Assembly: GCF_022179065.1 (NCBI RefSeq)
Contig: NZ_BPQD01000039.1
Span: 112,764 to 176,763, forward strand
DNA from: Methylobacterium adhaesivum
GTDB lineage: Bacteria > Pseudomonadota > Alphaproteobacteria > Rhizobiales > Beijerinckiaceae
Length of the DNA: 64,000 bases
Direction: 5' to 3'
The notes beneath the pieces were generated by a model that saw only the letters and a program-made list of their open reading frames with translations, had not been told where the DNA came from and did not search any database. The number at the start of each line of letters is the position of its first letter. Positions within the stretch are counted from its first letter, which is position 1. Below are positions 40,465 to 50,544 of this stretch, one piece after another. A program made the position numbers and the translations under genes.

Positions 40465-42482
40465 GCGAGGCGGCGGAGGAAGCGCCCTCCCCCCTCGAAC
40501 GCGCCCTCGCCTTCGCCGAGCGGATCGTGCCGGCCCCCGCCGCCTGGGCCTTCGCGGTGCGGATCTGGCTCGCCATGGTGCTGGCCCTCTACGCGGCGTT
40601 CTGGCTGCAGCTCTCCGGCGCCTCCTCGGCCATGGTCTGCGTGGCGATCCTGGCCCAGCCCAAGCGCGGGCAGGCCCTCTCAAAGGCCCTCTACCGCTTC
40701 GTCGGCACCCTGGTCGGCGCCGTGGCGGCCATCGTGCTCATCGCCCTGTTCGCCCAGGATCGGGTGCTGCTGCTCGTGTCGTCCGCGACCTGGCTCATGC
40801 TCTGCGTCTTCACCGCCCATTTCCTGCAGGACACCCGGGCCTACGGGGCGATGCTGTCGGGCTACACCGTGGCGATCATCGCCGTCGCGCATATCGATGC
40901 GCCGCAGGAGGTGTTCGATGCCGCCGTGGACCGGGTGGCGGCCATCGCCATCGGCATCGTCGCCATCACCTTTATCAACGACGCCCTCGCCTCTCCCAGC
41001 ACGTGGCGCGCCCTGCGCGGCCCCCTGGACGACGCCGTCGCGGCCACCCGGGCCTTCGCCCGCGACACCTTCACGACGGGTGATCCCGGATCGGAGCGCA
41101 CGGCCGCCCTCATCCGCCGCATCGCGGTCATGCGGGGCGACGCCAGCGCCATCGCGGGCGAGCTCGACGATGGCCCCAACCGTGCCGCCGGCGCCCGCAG
41201 CGCCATCGCGGCCCTCTACGGCATGGCGGCGTCCGCCCGCGCCCTCACGGCGGCCATCGATCGGCTCGCGGGCCCCGGCCCCGCCGTGGCGGAGGCCCGC
41301 GCCCTGTGCGTCGCCCTCACCCGGGAGGAGGGGCCCGACGCCGCCGCCGAGGTCGCCGAGCGCCTGCGCGAGGGACTGGCCGACCGCATCGGGCAGGGCG
41401 ATGCCGGCCTCGGCGAGATCCTGGTCCTGCAGCGCGCCGTCGATTTTGCCCGCAACGTCGCCTTCGCGCAGGACGGCGCCGCGGCCCTCGCCACGGGGAA
41501 CCGCCCTTCACGCGACGTGCCCCTGCCGACCCACCGTGATTTTCCCGTGGCCCTGCGGGGGGCCGCGCGGGTGGGCATCGCCTTCGGCACGACGGCGCTC
41601 CTCCTCATCCTGGCGGGCTGGCCGGCCACCTCCTTCGCCCTGGTGCAGGTGGCGGCCACCTGCGCCCTCTCCTCCATCAACCCGGATCCGAAGGCGTTCG
41701 CCCGGGGCGTGCTCATCGGCATGCCCCTCGCCGCCCTCTGCGCGGGAATCGTCCTGTACGGACTGCTCGCGGGCGTGCAGGGCTTTCCGCTGCTGGCCAT
41801 CGCCATCGCACCCGTGGTGTTCGCGGCCTGCTTCCTCAGCCTCAACCCGCCGACCTTCGGCGTCGGCTTCATCCTGCTCGTGTTCTTCCCCGTGCTGCTC
41901 TCGCCCTCCAATCCCCAGACCTACGACCCGCAGACCTTCCTCACCAACGCCCTGCTGGTGGTGGTGGCGGCCTTCATCCTGTTCGTCACCGTGCGGATCG
42001 TCCTGCCGATTTCGGCCTCCCAGCACCGGGCCTTCGCCCTCGATTCGGCGCGCCGCGCCCTCGTCGACGCCCTGGCGGGCGAAGGCGGCGACGCCACCAC
42101 CCGCACCAGCCTCAACAGCGATCGCCTCCTCCAGTTCGCGCAGTGGAGCTCGCAAAGCGGCGCCGTGCGGGCGGCGAGCCTCGCCCGCGCCTTCGACCTC
42201 GCCCGGATGGAGGCGGCGGCCGCCCGCGCCCACGCGGAGCTGCGCGCCCTGGCGGGCGATCCCGCCCTGGCCGCGGCCGCAGGGGCGGCCCGGCAGGCGA
42301 TCGAGGCCGTGGACCGGCGGGACATCGAAGGGGCGGCGGGCGCGCTCCTGGCCGCGGGCCCGGGTGCCGACCGGGCCACGCGTCTGGCCATCGCCCGGGC
42401 GGCGAGCGATCTCGCCACCCTCGCCAACGTCGCCGCGACCCAGGGCCGGTTCCTCCGCCGCCTCGGCGTGAGGGCCACCTAA
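40461..42482 (+). CDS. FUSC-family efflux protein (AaeB/fusaric acid resistance type)
   Basis: Inner-membrane component of a tripartite aromatic-acid type exporter. The 673-residue protein shows the FUSC layout: a first membrane block (AVRIWLAMVLALYAAFWLQL through YTVAIIAVAHIDAP, about residues 28-180), a cytoplasmic helical region (about 190-355), a second membrane block (VGIAFGTTALLLILAGWPAT through FILFVTVRIVLPIS, about 370-515), and a C-terminal helical domain. It starts inside the DUF4345 stop (ATGA) and ends at TAATG shared with the DUF1656 start. Confidence 0.92.
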   Translation: MSEAAEEAPSPLERALAFAERIVPAPAAWAFAVRIWLAMVLALYAAFWLQLSGASSAMVCVAILAQPKRGQALSKALYRFVGTLVGAVAAIVLIALFAQDRVLLLVSSATWLMLCVFTAHFLQDTRAYGAMLSGYTVAIIAVAHIDAPQEVFDAAVDRVAAIAIGIVAITFINDALASPSTWRALRGPLDDAVAATRAFARDTFTTGDPGSERTAALIRRIAVMRGDASAIAGELDDGPNRAAGARSAIAALYGMAASARALTAAIDRLAGPGPAVAEARALCVALTREEGPDAAAEVAERLREGLADRIGQGDAGLGEILVLQRAVDFARNVAFAQDGAAALATGNRPSRDVPLPTHRDFPVALRGAARVGIAFGTTALLLILAGWPATSFALVQVAATCALSSINPDPKAFARGVLIGMPLAALCAGIVLYGLLAGVQGFPLLAIAIAPVVFAACFLSLNPPTFGVGFILLVFFPVLLSPSNPQTYDPQTFLTNALLVVVAAFILFVTVRIVLPISASQHRAFALDSARRALVDALAGEGGDATTRTSLNSDRLLQFAQWSSQSGAVRAASLARAFDLARMEAAAARAHAELRALAGDPALAAAAGAARQAIEAVDRRDIEGAAGALLAAGPGADRATRLAIARAASDLATLANVAATQGRFLRRLGVRAT

Positions 42483-42676
42483 TGCGCCAAGACCTCGATT
42501 TCGGCGGCGTCCTCGTCTCGCCCTTCGTCGCCTACGCGGCCGGGGCGCTGGCGCTCCTCGTTCTCCTGCGCATCGTGTTCAACCGCCTTCACTTCAGCCG
42601 CTACGTCGCCAATCCGCCGCTCGCGGAAGCCGGCCTCTACGTCTGCCTCCTCGCCCTCCTGATCGTGTTCCTCTGA
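42482..42676 (+). CDS. DUF1656 family small membrane protein (AaeX-like)
   Basis: 64 residues: an N-terminal FGGVLVSPFVAYAAGALALL helix, the conserved basic linker LRIVFNRLHFSRYVANPPL, and a second helix AGLYVCLLALLIVFL. This is the size and layout of AaeX/DUF1656. The ATG overlaps the FUSC stop (TAATG), and the HlyD-like gene starts 2 bp after its stop. Its role in FUSC systems is undefined. Confidence 0.88.
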   Translation: MRQDLDFGGVLVSPFVAYAAGALALLVLLRIVFNRLHFSRYVANPPLAEAGLYVCLLALLIVFL

Positions 42677-42678
42677 CG

Positions 42679-43650
42679 ATGTCCGACGACTCCCGCCCCG
42701 CGAAACGGACGCGCCGGTTCGGCCGCGTCCTGCGCCTCCTCGCCACCGGCGTGATCCTCGCCTGCGCCGGCGTGGCGGCGGTCCTCGTCTGGCAATTCTA
42801 CGTCACGGCGCCCTGGACCCGGGACGGCCGGGTGCGCGTGCAGGTGGCGGGCATCGCCCCCCAGGTCTCCGGCCAGATCACCGACCTGCGCGTCGTCGAC
42901 AACCAGGCGGTGAAGAAGGGCGACGTGCTCTACGTCATCGATCCGTTCGACTTCGACGTCGCCATCGCGTCGGCCCGGGCCGAGGTCGAGAACCGCGAGG
43001 CCGACCTGCAGGTCAAGCGGACCCAGGCCGCGCGGCGCGAGGCGCTCACCACGCTCTCGACCTCCGTGGAGGAGAAGCAGCAATACGCCGGCACCGCCAA
43101 GATCGCGGAGGCCGCCCTCGCCTCGGCCAAGGCGCAGCTCGCCCAGGCCGAGATCAACCGCAAGCGCACCGAGGTGCGGTCTTCCGTGAACGGCCGGGTG
43201 ACGAACCTGCTCCTGCGGGTGGGAGACTACGCCACCACGGGCACGGTCAACATCGCAGTGATCGACACGGATTCATTCTGGATCGACGGCTATTTCGAAG
43301 AGACCAAGATGGCCCACATCCATGTGGGCGCCCCCGTCACGGCCGAGCTGCTGGGCTACGATCCCGTGATTTCCGGTCGAGTCGAGAGCATCACGCTGGG
43401 CATCAGCATCGCCAACGCGGCGCCGAGCACGCAGGGGCTGCCGAGCGTCGATCCCGTCTACACCTGGGTGCGCCTCGCCCAACGCGTGCCCGTGCGCATC
43501 CGCATCGAGGGCGTGCCCAAGGGCGTGACCCTGGTGGCGGGCATGACCGCGACGGTCTCGGTGGGAGAGCCCGGCGCGCATCGGCGCAACTGGTGGGCGA
43601 GCCTGCGCGGACGATTTACCGGCCTGATGGCCTCCACACCGGGATCGTGA
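42679..43650 (+). CDS. HlyD-family periplasmic adaptor (AaeA/EmrA-like)
   Basis: Membrane fusion protein linking the FUSC pump to an outer-membrane channel. The 323-residue protein has an N-terminal anchor (LATGVILACAGVAAVLVW), the biotinyl-lipoyl half-domain APQVSGQITDLRVVDNQAVK, a short coiled-coil hairpin (about residues 105-165, AEVENREADLQVKRTQ), and the beta-barrel domain with DTDSFWIDGYFEETKMAHI. No TolC-like gene is in the window, so the outer-membrane partner is elsewhere. It is the last gene of the operon. Confidence 0.92.
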   Translation: MSDDSRPAKRTRRFGRVLRLLATGVILACAGVAAVLVWQFYVTAPWTRDGRVRVQVAGIAPQVSGQITDLRVVDNQAVKKGDVLYVIDPFDFDVAIASARAEVENREADLQVKRTQAARREALTTLSTSVEEKQQYAGTAKIAEAALASAKAQLAQAEINRKRTEVRSSVNGRVTNLLLRVGDYATTGTVNIAVIDTDSFWIDGYFEETKMAHIHVGAPVTAELLGYDPVISGRVESITLGISIANAAPSTQGLPSVDPVYTWVRLAQRVPVRIRIEGVPKGVTLVAGMTATVSVGEPGAHRRNWWASLRGRFTGLMASTPGS

Positions 43651-44406
43651 GGACGACGCCCCCTGTGGATCAGGGCCAAGCCCCTGCCCGGAAACGGCGT
43701 TTCCTCGTCATACCTCCTCCGGACCGGAGACTTTTCGAATAGCCGGCGAATAGGGGGTTGACGCCTCCCTCCGACAGTCGCAGTCTGCACCTGTGCTTCG
43801 AAACCAAAGCACAGCCAAAGCAAAAAGGTCACCAGCAGCGACGTTTACGTTCGATTGCCGCCAACCCGATTGTGGGAGACGAGGATGACTCCACCCCAGC
43901 AGGCTGCTGCGCCGATGATCCAGGTCTGATTCGATCCGGATCCGAGCAGCGAAGACGCGAATGACGGCACGGAAGCGGCTCACAGGGGCGCAGAAGCGGC
44001 CTTCACGGCACGACTTCGAACACGCGAAATGCCCCACCTCGACCACTTCCGCCGCCGGTTCCAGCTTCGTTTGAAGATGATCATCGCAAACTACGAGGCG
44101 ATACCCAGCGACGTCGAGAATCGATCTCAGTCCATCGAATGGCGGGAGACGCGGATGACTCCACCCCAGCAGGTTGCTGCCTAGACGATCCGGGCCTGAT
44201 TCGACCCGGACCCGAGCAGCGCAAACGCACATCACCGGACGGAAGCGGCCACAGGGGCGTAGAAGCGGTCTTTCACGACACGACTTCGAACACGCGAGAT
44301 GCCCCAACTCGACCGCTTCCGCCGCCGGCCTTTCCGAAAGCCACTTTAAGATTTCGCCGTGTGATCGTTCCGATCGGGCGTCGAACGGCGCAATAGCTCT
44401 TTTAGG
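43651..44406. other. 756-bp gene-free region with a tandem repeat
   Basis: The region lies between the HlyD gene and the convergent metalloprotease gene. GC is lower than in the flanks and no frame has coding character on its own. Two copies of a roughly 190-bp sequence sit 270 bp apart inside it (see the repeat entry). I see no T-run terminator for either flanking gene. Confidence 0.6.
43831..44330. repeat. Imperfect tandem direct repeat, 270-bp period
   Basis: Core copies are 43871-44060 and 44141-44330. They share long identical blocks (for example GGATGACTCCACCCCAGCAG, CGACTTCGAACACGCG and ACTTCCGCCGCCGG/GCTTCCGCCGCCGG) with about 85% identity by eye and only compensating single-base indels. 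Similarity fades to about 55-60% over 43831-43870 versus 44101-44140. Read on the minus strand, one frame is open through both copies and would encode two similar 60-residue segments, but this probably reflects the repeat and not a gene. The origin is unknown. Confidence 0.8.
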
Positions 44407-45162
44407 TCAAGGCCCTGCGCAATCGGCCAAGCGGCCGACCGATCGCGTTGAGAGGAGCGGTGTCCGGTTCAGAACCGCGAGATCGTCCGCGAGCAGCGTG
44501 GCATTGGGGTAGGTGATATACCCATGCATCATCAGTGCGGCTGAGCGGCACTGAGGGGTCTGGCAGGCCGGCGATCTGTCCGGATGGATCAGCCCCAGCG
44601 TGTGCAACAATTCATGCGCCATCCCGCCGATCCATCGGCAGCGCCCCGCGATCTCGGCCGTATTGGCCTGCCGGCAAGCGGGGACGATGGCTTCACCGCT
44701 GATCCCCCGGAGATCATTGGCCGAGACGATGGCCACGCCATTGCCGCCCGCTCCGGATTGCCCGCAGGCATGGTCGGCGTCCACGTAGACGATGACGCGG
44801 GCTTCCGGATCGTTCAAACGCCCGGCACCCAGGCGACCGAGTTCGTCCAACGTCTTCCTGTAGAATCCATTGAACCCGGCGGTGCCCTCCGGCGAGCTGA
44901 ACCAGCGCGCCGGCTTGTCGGACCGGACGATCCGGACGGCGGGGCTCGCCAGCCGAAACGTCCGTCCGTCGAGCTTCAGGGCCAGCCACGATTGGACATG
45001 CCGGGCCGCGAACAGGATTCGTTCGGGGTAGACGACGGACACGGCGCGGTCACTGGGGACCAGATACACGAACCGAACCTCGGCGGTGGCCGGAGCGGCG
45101 ACCGCCCTCTGGGCCGCGAGGGCTATTCCGAGAGCCAGGACGGAAAGACGTTTCCCACGCAT
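44407..45162 (-). CDS. Secreted metzincin-like zinc metalloprotease
   Basis: 251 residues with a signal peptide (SVLALGIALAAQRAVA, cut near residue 22). The zinc motif HELLHTLGLIH (residues 183-193) is a full HEXXHXXGXXH, and LMMHGYI about 20 residues later can serve as the Met-turn, so all the sequence marks of a metzincin are present. Six cysteines, several around the active site (GRCRW, SPACQTPQC), suggest disulfides and an extracytoplasmic location. The exact family and substrate are not recognised. It stands alone, beside the tandem repeat. Confidence 0.8.
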   Translation of the reverse strand: MRGKRLSVLALGIALAAQRAVAAPATAEVRFVYLVPSDRAVSVVYPERILFAARHVQSWLALKLDGRTFRLASPAVRIVRSDKPARWFSSPEGTAGFNGFYRKTLDELGRLGAGRLNDPEARVIVYVDADHACGQSGAGGNGVAIVSANDLRGISGEAIVPACRQANTAEIAGRCRWIGGMAHELLHTLGLIHPDRSPACQTPQCRSAALMMHGYITYPNATLLADDLAVLNRTPLLSTRSVGRLADCAGP

Positions 45163-45232
45163 TCGGCACCCTAACCGCGTCGGATTGCCGAATGCTCACC
45201 AGGGCCGCGAAGACGCCCCGCTCTTCCCCGCC

Positions 45233-46705
45233 CTACTCGATCCCGAGCTTGGCCTTCAGCAGGGCGTTCACCGCCGCCGGGTTGGCCTTGCCGCCCGTGG
45301 CCTTCATGGTCTGGCCGACGAACCAGCCGAGCAGGGTCGGCTTTTCCTTCGCCTGGGTCACCTTGTCGGGGTTCTTCGCGATGATGGCGTCGATGGCCGC
45401 CTCGATGGCGCCCGTGTCGGTGACCTGCTTCAGGCCGCGCGATTCGACCAGCGCCCGCGGGTCGCCGCCCTCGGTCCAGACGATCTCGAACAGGTCCTTG
45501 GCGATCTTACCCGAGATCGTGCCCTCGCCAATGAGGTCGACCACGGCGCCGAGCTGGTCCGCCGAGACCGGGCTCGTCTCGATGGTCTTGCCCTCCTTGT
45601 TGAGGCGGCCGAACAGTTCGTTGATCACCCAGTTCGCCGCCGCCTTGCCGTCGCGGCCCTGGGCCACCGCCTCGTAGTAATCGGCGCTCGCCCGCTCGGC
45701 GATGAGCACGCCGGCATCGTAGGGGCTGAGGCCGTAATCAGCGATGAAGCGCGCCTTCTTGGCGTCGGGCAGTTCGGGCAGGCCCTCGGCGAGGGCGTCG
45801 ACATAGGCCTGGTCGAATTCGAGCGGCAGCAGATCGGGATCGGGGAAGTAGCGGTAATCGTGCGCCTCTTCCTTGGAGCGCATGGAGCGGGTCTCGCCCT
45901 TGCCCGGATCGAACAGGCGGGTCTCCTGGGAGATGGTGCCGCCATCCTCGATGATGGCGATCTGGCGTCTTGCCTCGACCTCGATGGCCTGACCGATGAA
46001 GCGGATCGAGTTGACGTTCTTGATCTCGCAGCGGGTCCCCAGCGGGTCGCCGGGCTTCCTCACCGACACGTTCACGTCGGCCCGGAGCGAGCCCTTCTCC
46101 ATGTCGCCGTCGCAGGTGCCGAGGTAGCGCAGGATGGTGCGCAGCTTCGTCACGTAGGCGCGCGCCTCCTCGGAGGAGCGCAGATCCGGCCGCGACACGA
46201 TCTCCATCAGGGCGACGCCCGAGCGGTTGAGATCGACGAAGCTCTGGGTCGGGTTCTGGTCGTGGAGCGACTTGCCCGCATCCTGCTCGAGGTGCAGGCG
46301 CTCGATGCCCACCGTGATGGACTCGCCGTCCACGAGATCGACCAAGACCTCGCCCTCGCCGACGATGGGGTCCTTGAACTGCGAGATCTGGTAGCCCTGG
46401 GGCAGGTCCGGATAGAAGTAGTTCTTCCGGTCGAACACCGAGCGGTGGTTGATCTGCGCCTTGAGGCCGAGGCCCGTGCGCACGGCCTGGGCGACGCACT
46501 CTTCATTGATGACGGGCAGCATGCCAGGCATGGCCGCGTCCACGAGGGAGACGTGGTCGTTGGGCTCGGCCCCGAATTCCGTCGAGGCGCCCGAGAACAG
46601 CTTCGAGCGGCTGGTGACCTGGGCATGGATCTCCATGCCGATCACGACCTCCCAGTCGTGCAGGCCGCCCTTGATGAGTTTCTTGGGGTTCACGGCTGCG
46701 GTCAT
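45233..46705 (-). CDS. gatB: Asp-tRNA(Asn)/Glu-tRNA(Gln) amidotransferase subunit B
   Basis: Kinase and tRNA-binding subunit that activates and amidates misacylated Glu-tRNA(Gln) or Asp-tRNA(Asn). The 490-residue protein has the cradle domain start [20 protein letters not shown], the [14 protein letters not shown] and [17 protein letters not shown] blocks, and the C-terminal YqeY-like tail ([14 protein letters not shown]). ATG at 46705. It is separated from gatA by a 99-residue membrane-protein gene on the same strand. Confidence 0.97.
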   Translation of the reverse strand: MTAAVNPKKLIKGGLHDWEVVIGMEIHAQVTSRSKLFSGASTEFGAEPNDHVSLVDAAMPGMLPVINEECVAQAVRTGLGLKAQINHRSVFDRKNYFYPDLPQGYQISQFKDPIVGEGEVLVDLVDGESITVGIERLHLEQDAGKSLHDQNPTQSFVDLNRSGVALMEIVSRPDLRSSEEARAYVTKLRTILRYLGTCDGDMEKGSLRADVNVSVRKPGDPLGTRCEIKNVNSIRFIGQAIEVEARRQIAIIEDGGTISQETRLFDPGKGETRSMRSKEEAHDYRYFPDPDLLPLEFDQAYVDALAEGLPELPDAKKARFIADYGLSPYDAGVLIAERASADYYEAVAQGRDGKAAANWVINELFGRLNKEGKTIETSPVSADQLGAVVDLIGEGTISGKIAKDLFEIVWTEGGDPRALVESRGLKQVTDTGAIEAAIDAIIAKNPDKVTQAKEKPTLLGWFVGQTMKATGGKANPAAVNALLKAKLGIE

Positions 46706-46770
46706 GATGGCCCGGATTCAGGGTTGGAAGCGCCAAGGCGCCATGAAGGTGAGAGCCGTCGCCCGCACGG

Positions 46771-47070
46771 TCAAGCGAGGCGCCGGTAGATCTGATGAGC
46801 GACGAACCCCAGGGTGCCCCAGAGGAAGCCCGCGATCCAGCGCACGGGGAAGAAGGTCGGCCCGTCGTGGCTCACGGGCGCCGGCCAGGGGATGCCGATG
46901 GCGGTGACGGCCCACGAGACGAGCACCGAGACCGCGAAGGCCATGAGCGAGACGAGGATGACCTTCACGAACTGGTCCGACTTCCAGCCCATGACCAGGG
47001 CGATGCCGATCAAGACCGGATCGAAGGCGGCCCAGATCCAGACCTCGAAGGGATAGATCGGGACGGTCAT
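46771..47070 (-). CDS. Small membrane protein of unknown function between gatA and gatB
   Basis: 99 residues with three hydrophobic stretches: VWIWAAFDPVLIGIALVMGW, VKVILVSLMAFAVSVLVSW and ATAIG-to-FFPVRWIAGFLWGTLGFVA. I recognise no family. The ATG at 47070 lies 10 bp after the gatA stop and gatB begins 65 bp after its own stop, so it is almost certainly co-transcribed with gatCAB. No link to tRNA amidation is evident. Confidence 0.75.
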   Translation of the reverse strand: MTVPIYPFEVWIWAAFDPVLIGIALVMGWKSDQFVKVILVSLMAFAVSVLVSWAVTAIGIPWPAPVSHDGPTFFPVRWIAGFLWGTLGFVAHQIYRRLA

Positions 47071-47080
47071 CGGCGCGCTT

Positions 47081-48562
<1,482 letters not shown>

Positions 48563-48656
48563 GGGGGCTTCGGGTCCTCGGGGCCGCGATCCCGTCGCCG
48601 TCACCGGCGCCGAACGATCCGGCGAAATCTTGAGCGATGCGGAATCGGCGGCGACG

Positions 48657-48944
48657 CTACTCGACCACCTTGGGCACGAGGAAGTAATTGTCCTCGGTCT
48701 CGGGCGCGTTGAACACCACGTCCGAGGCGTAGCCGCCATCCGTCACCGTGTCGGCGCGCTTCTTCATCGCCATGGGGGTCACCGAAGTCATCGGCGCGAC
48801 ACCCGTGACATCGACGGCACCGAGTTGCTCGACGAAGGCCAGGATCGCATTGAGTTCGCCCTGGAGGGGGGCGACCTCCTCCTCGCTCACCGCGATGCGC
48901 GCCAGATGCGCGATGCGCCTCACCGTCGTTGCGTCGACCGACAT
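48657..48944 (-). CDS. gatC: Asp-tRNA(Asn)/Glu-tRNA(Gln) amidotransferase subunit C
   Basis: Small stabilising subunit of GatCAB. The 95-residue protein from the ATG at 48944 begins [20 protein letters not shown], followed by [19 protein letters not shown] and the C-terminal FLVPKVVE, all family hallmarks. First gene of the gatC-gatA-gatB cluster. Confidence 0.96.
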   Translation of the reverse strand: MSVDATTVRRIAHLARIAVSEEEVAPLQGELNAILAFVEQLGAVDVTGVAPMTSVTPMAMKKRADTVTDGGYASDVVFNAPETEDNYFLVPKVVE

Positions 48945-49056
48945 GCTGCCTTCAGCCCCCAACCCAGATGCGCCGGGGCTCGGAGGCCGCGACGGAACAT
49001 CGCCGGCCTATAGCACCCGCCTTCGCGGGCTCGCAACGCCGGGTCGGGTGCGGCTC

Positions 49057-49245
49057 TCAGGTGATGACATGGCCGGAGCGGGCGGGCGTCTCGACGGTGA
49101 CGCCGGTGTGGTAGGGCTTCCGATCGGCCTGCTGCAAGCCGACGGCGACGAGTTCGACGGCGAGCAGCAGCATGAGCTTGTGCCGGAACGGCATGGAACG
49201 GCGGAGACCGGCTGCGGCGACGGGATGTGTTCCGGACGGGTTCAT
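49057..49245 (-). CDS. Possible small membrane protein
   Basis: 62 residues from the ATG at 49245, or 45 from an in-frame ATG at 49194 (MPFRHKLMLLLAVELVAVGL). One hydrophobic segment (LMLLLAVELVAVGL) is followed by a polar tail. A CtrA-type site lies 17 bp upstream of the longer start. No family is recognised; third-position GC bias is only moderately convincing, so it could be a chance frame. Confidence 0.4.
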   Translation of the reverse strand: MNPSGTHPVAAAGLRRSMPFRHKLMLLLAVELVAVGLQQADRKPYHTGVTVETPARSGHVIT

Positions 49246-49261
49246 GGGCGCCCCTGCGACG

Positions 49262-49276
49262 TTAACGTTCCGTTAA
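49262..49276. promoter_or_regulatory. Candidate CtrA-binding site (TTAA-N7-TTAA)
   Basis: TTAA-CGTTCCG-TTAA, an exact match to the CtrA full-site spacing, inside two CGTTAACG octamers 11 bp apart. It lies 77 bp upstream of the SMI1/KNR4 gene and 17 bp upstream of the divergent 62-residue frame. TTAA is rare in this 70% GC window, which makes a chance full site in a promoter region unlikely. Confidence 0.6.
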
Positions 49277-49352
49277 CGATGCTATGGACCGGCCGATCCC
49301 GGCAAGGCCAGGGTTACGTCTGCGTAAGGTTAATCTCCACGGAGTCGAAGAC

Positions 49353-49919
49353 ATGAAGGCGGACGGCAGGGAGGATGGGGGGATGTGGGAGGCGGTGTTC
49401 GCGCAGGGCGTGCCCGGGCCGGTCGCGGGGGAGGCGGACCTCACCCGCGCCGAGGCGGAGCTGGGCTTTCCCCTCCCCGCCTCCTACCGGACGTTCTGCC
49501 GCCGCTGGGGCGCCGGGCTCGCGGCCGGACATGTCCGGGTGCTGACGCCGGGCTCCGAGCCGGAGACCGACCTCGTAACCGGCTCGGAGCTCATCGCCCA
49601 CAGCATCGGCGCCGTCGTCGCCGCGCGTCCCGATCCCGCGTTCGAGGTGGAGGGCGACGATCCCTCCGTGGTGGAGCGGGCCTGTTTCTTCGGCCGTACG
49701 GAGGCCGGCGAATTCCTGTTCTGGGACGTGGTTCCGGACCGGCCCGAATACGAAATCTGGGTGATGGGCGCCGATCTCGAATCCGTCCGCTTCGGCGGCG
49801 CGGACCTCGCCGACCTGATGCGGCGGCTCCAGGGGCCGGCCGTGCGCGGCATCCTCGGGATGGCGGCGGCCCCCCTGCCCTCGACCTTCGTGGGCGACGC
49901 GGTTCCCGTCACGCACTGA
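49353..49919 (+). CDS. SMI1/KNR4 family protein
   Basis: 188 residues from the ATG at 49353, which has GGAG 8 bp upstream; ATGs at 49284 and 49383 are alternatives. The SMI1/KNR4 fold is indicated by AEAELGFPLPASYRTFCRRWGAG near the N-terminus and VVPDRPEYEIWVMGADLES in the second half. The superfamily includes many immunity proteins of polymorphic toxin systems, but no toxin gene is adjacent and a housekeeping role is equally likely. A CtrA-type site lies upstream. Confidence 0.82.
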   Translation: MKADGREDGGMWEAVFAQGVPGPVAGEADLTRAEAELGFPLPASYRTFCRRWGAGLAAGHVRVLTPGSEPETDLVTGSELIAHSIGAVVAARPDPAFEVEGDDPSVVERACFFGRTEAGEFLFWDVVPDRPEYEIWVMGADLESVRFGGADLADLMRRLQGPAVRGILGMAAAPLPSTFVGDAVPVTH

Positions 49920-49986
49920 CGGGCGGAGCGGATTGCCACCCGCCCCCGGATCGATCAGGACGGCGGATCACGGGAGAGCGAGACAC

Positions 49987-50469
49987 ATGACCGAGGCCGA
50001 GATCCGTGCCTTCGCGGAGGCGTCGCGGGGCGGGCGCCGCCTCATCGGGATCGATCTCGGCACCAAGACCATCGGGCTCGCTTTGTCGGATGTCGGGCGC
50101 CAGATCGCCTCGCCCCTCGAGACTATCCGCCGGGTGAAGTTCACCCCCGACGTCGCCCGCCTGCGTCAGCTCTGCGAGACCCACGGGGTCGGCGGTCTCG
50201 TCATGGGGCTTCCCCTCAACATGGACGGGAGCGAGGGGCCGCGGGTGCAATCCACCCGCTCGTTCGTGCGCAACCTCAAGCCGCTCCTCGACCTGCCGGT
50301 GCTGTTCTGCGACGAGCGTCTGTCCACGGCCGCCGTCACCCGCGCCCTCATCGCCGCCGACGCCTCGCGCGCCAAGCGCGGCGAAGTCGTCGACATGCTG
50401 GCCGCGGCCTACATCCTGCAGGGTTGCCTCGATCAGATGCGGGGCGTGCTCGAGGTGGACGACGCCTGA
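49987..50469 (+). CDS. ruvX: Putative pre-16S rRNA nuclease / Holliday junction resolvase (YqgF/RuvX)
   Basis: RNase H-fold nuclease implicated in pre-16S rRNA 5' processing. The 160-residue protein from the ATG at 49987 has the first catalytic Asp in LIGIDLGTKTIGLALSD, the GGLVMGLPLNMDG block, the second acidic site in VLFCDERLSTAAV, and the last in GEVVDMLAAAYILQ. All are typical of YqgF. A hairpin terminator follows. Confidence 0.93.
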   Translation: MTEAEIRAFAEASRGGRRLIGIDLGTKTIGLALSDVGRQIASPLETIRRVKFTPDVARLRQLCETHGVGGLVMGLPLNMDGSEGPRVQSTRSFVRNLKPLLDLPVLFCDERLSTAAVTRALIAADASRAKRGEVVDMLAAAYILQGCLDQMRGVLEVDDA

Positions 50470-50490
50470 GTCCGGAGCCGGATGCGCAGG

Positions 50491-50515
50491 CGGCGGAGCC
50501 TTGGCCCCGCCGTTT
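50491..50515 (+). terminator. Probable terminator after ruvX
   Basis: CGGCGG at 50491-50496 pairs with CCGCCG at 50507-50512; the stem is extended inward past one mismatch by GCC/GGC. TTTGTCTC follows on the plus strand. It lies 22 bp after the ruvX stop, between convergent genes. Confidence 0.5.
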
Positions 50516-50544
50516 GTCTCCAGGCTGTCGTTCGGTCGATGTGC

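Noticed and set aside
43708-44307. Minus-strand frame of 199 codons in the tandem repeat with two similar halves (each containing SKSCRE and LLGWSHPRLP)
   Set aside because: The internal repeat is explained by the DNA repeat, the composition is Cys/Arg-rich and unlike neighbouring proteins, and no ribosome site is seen. I keep it as a repeat, not a gene.
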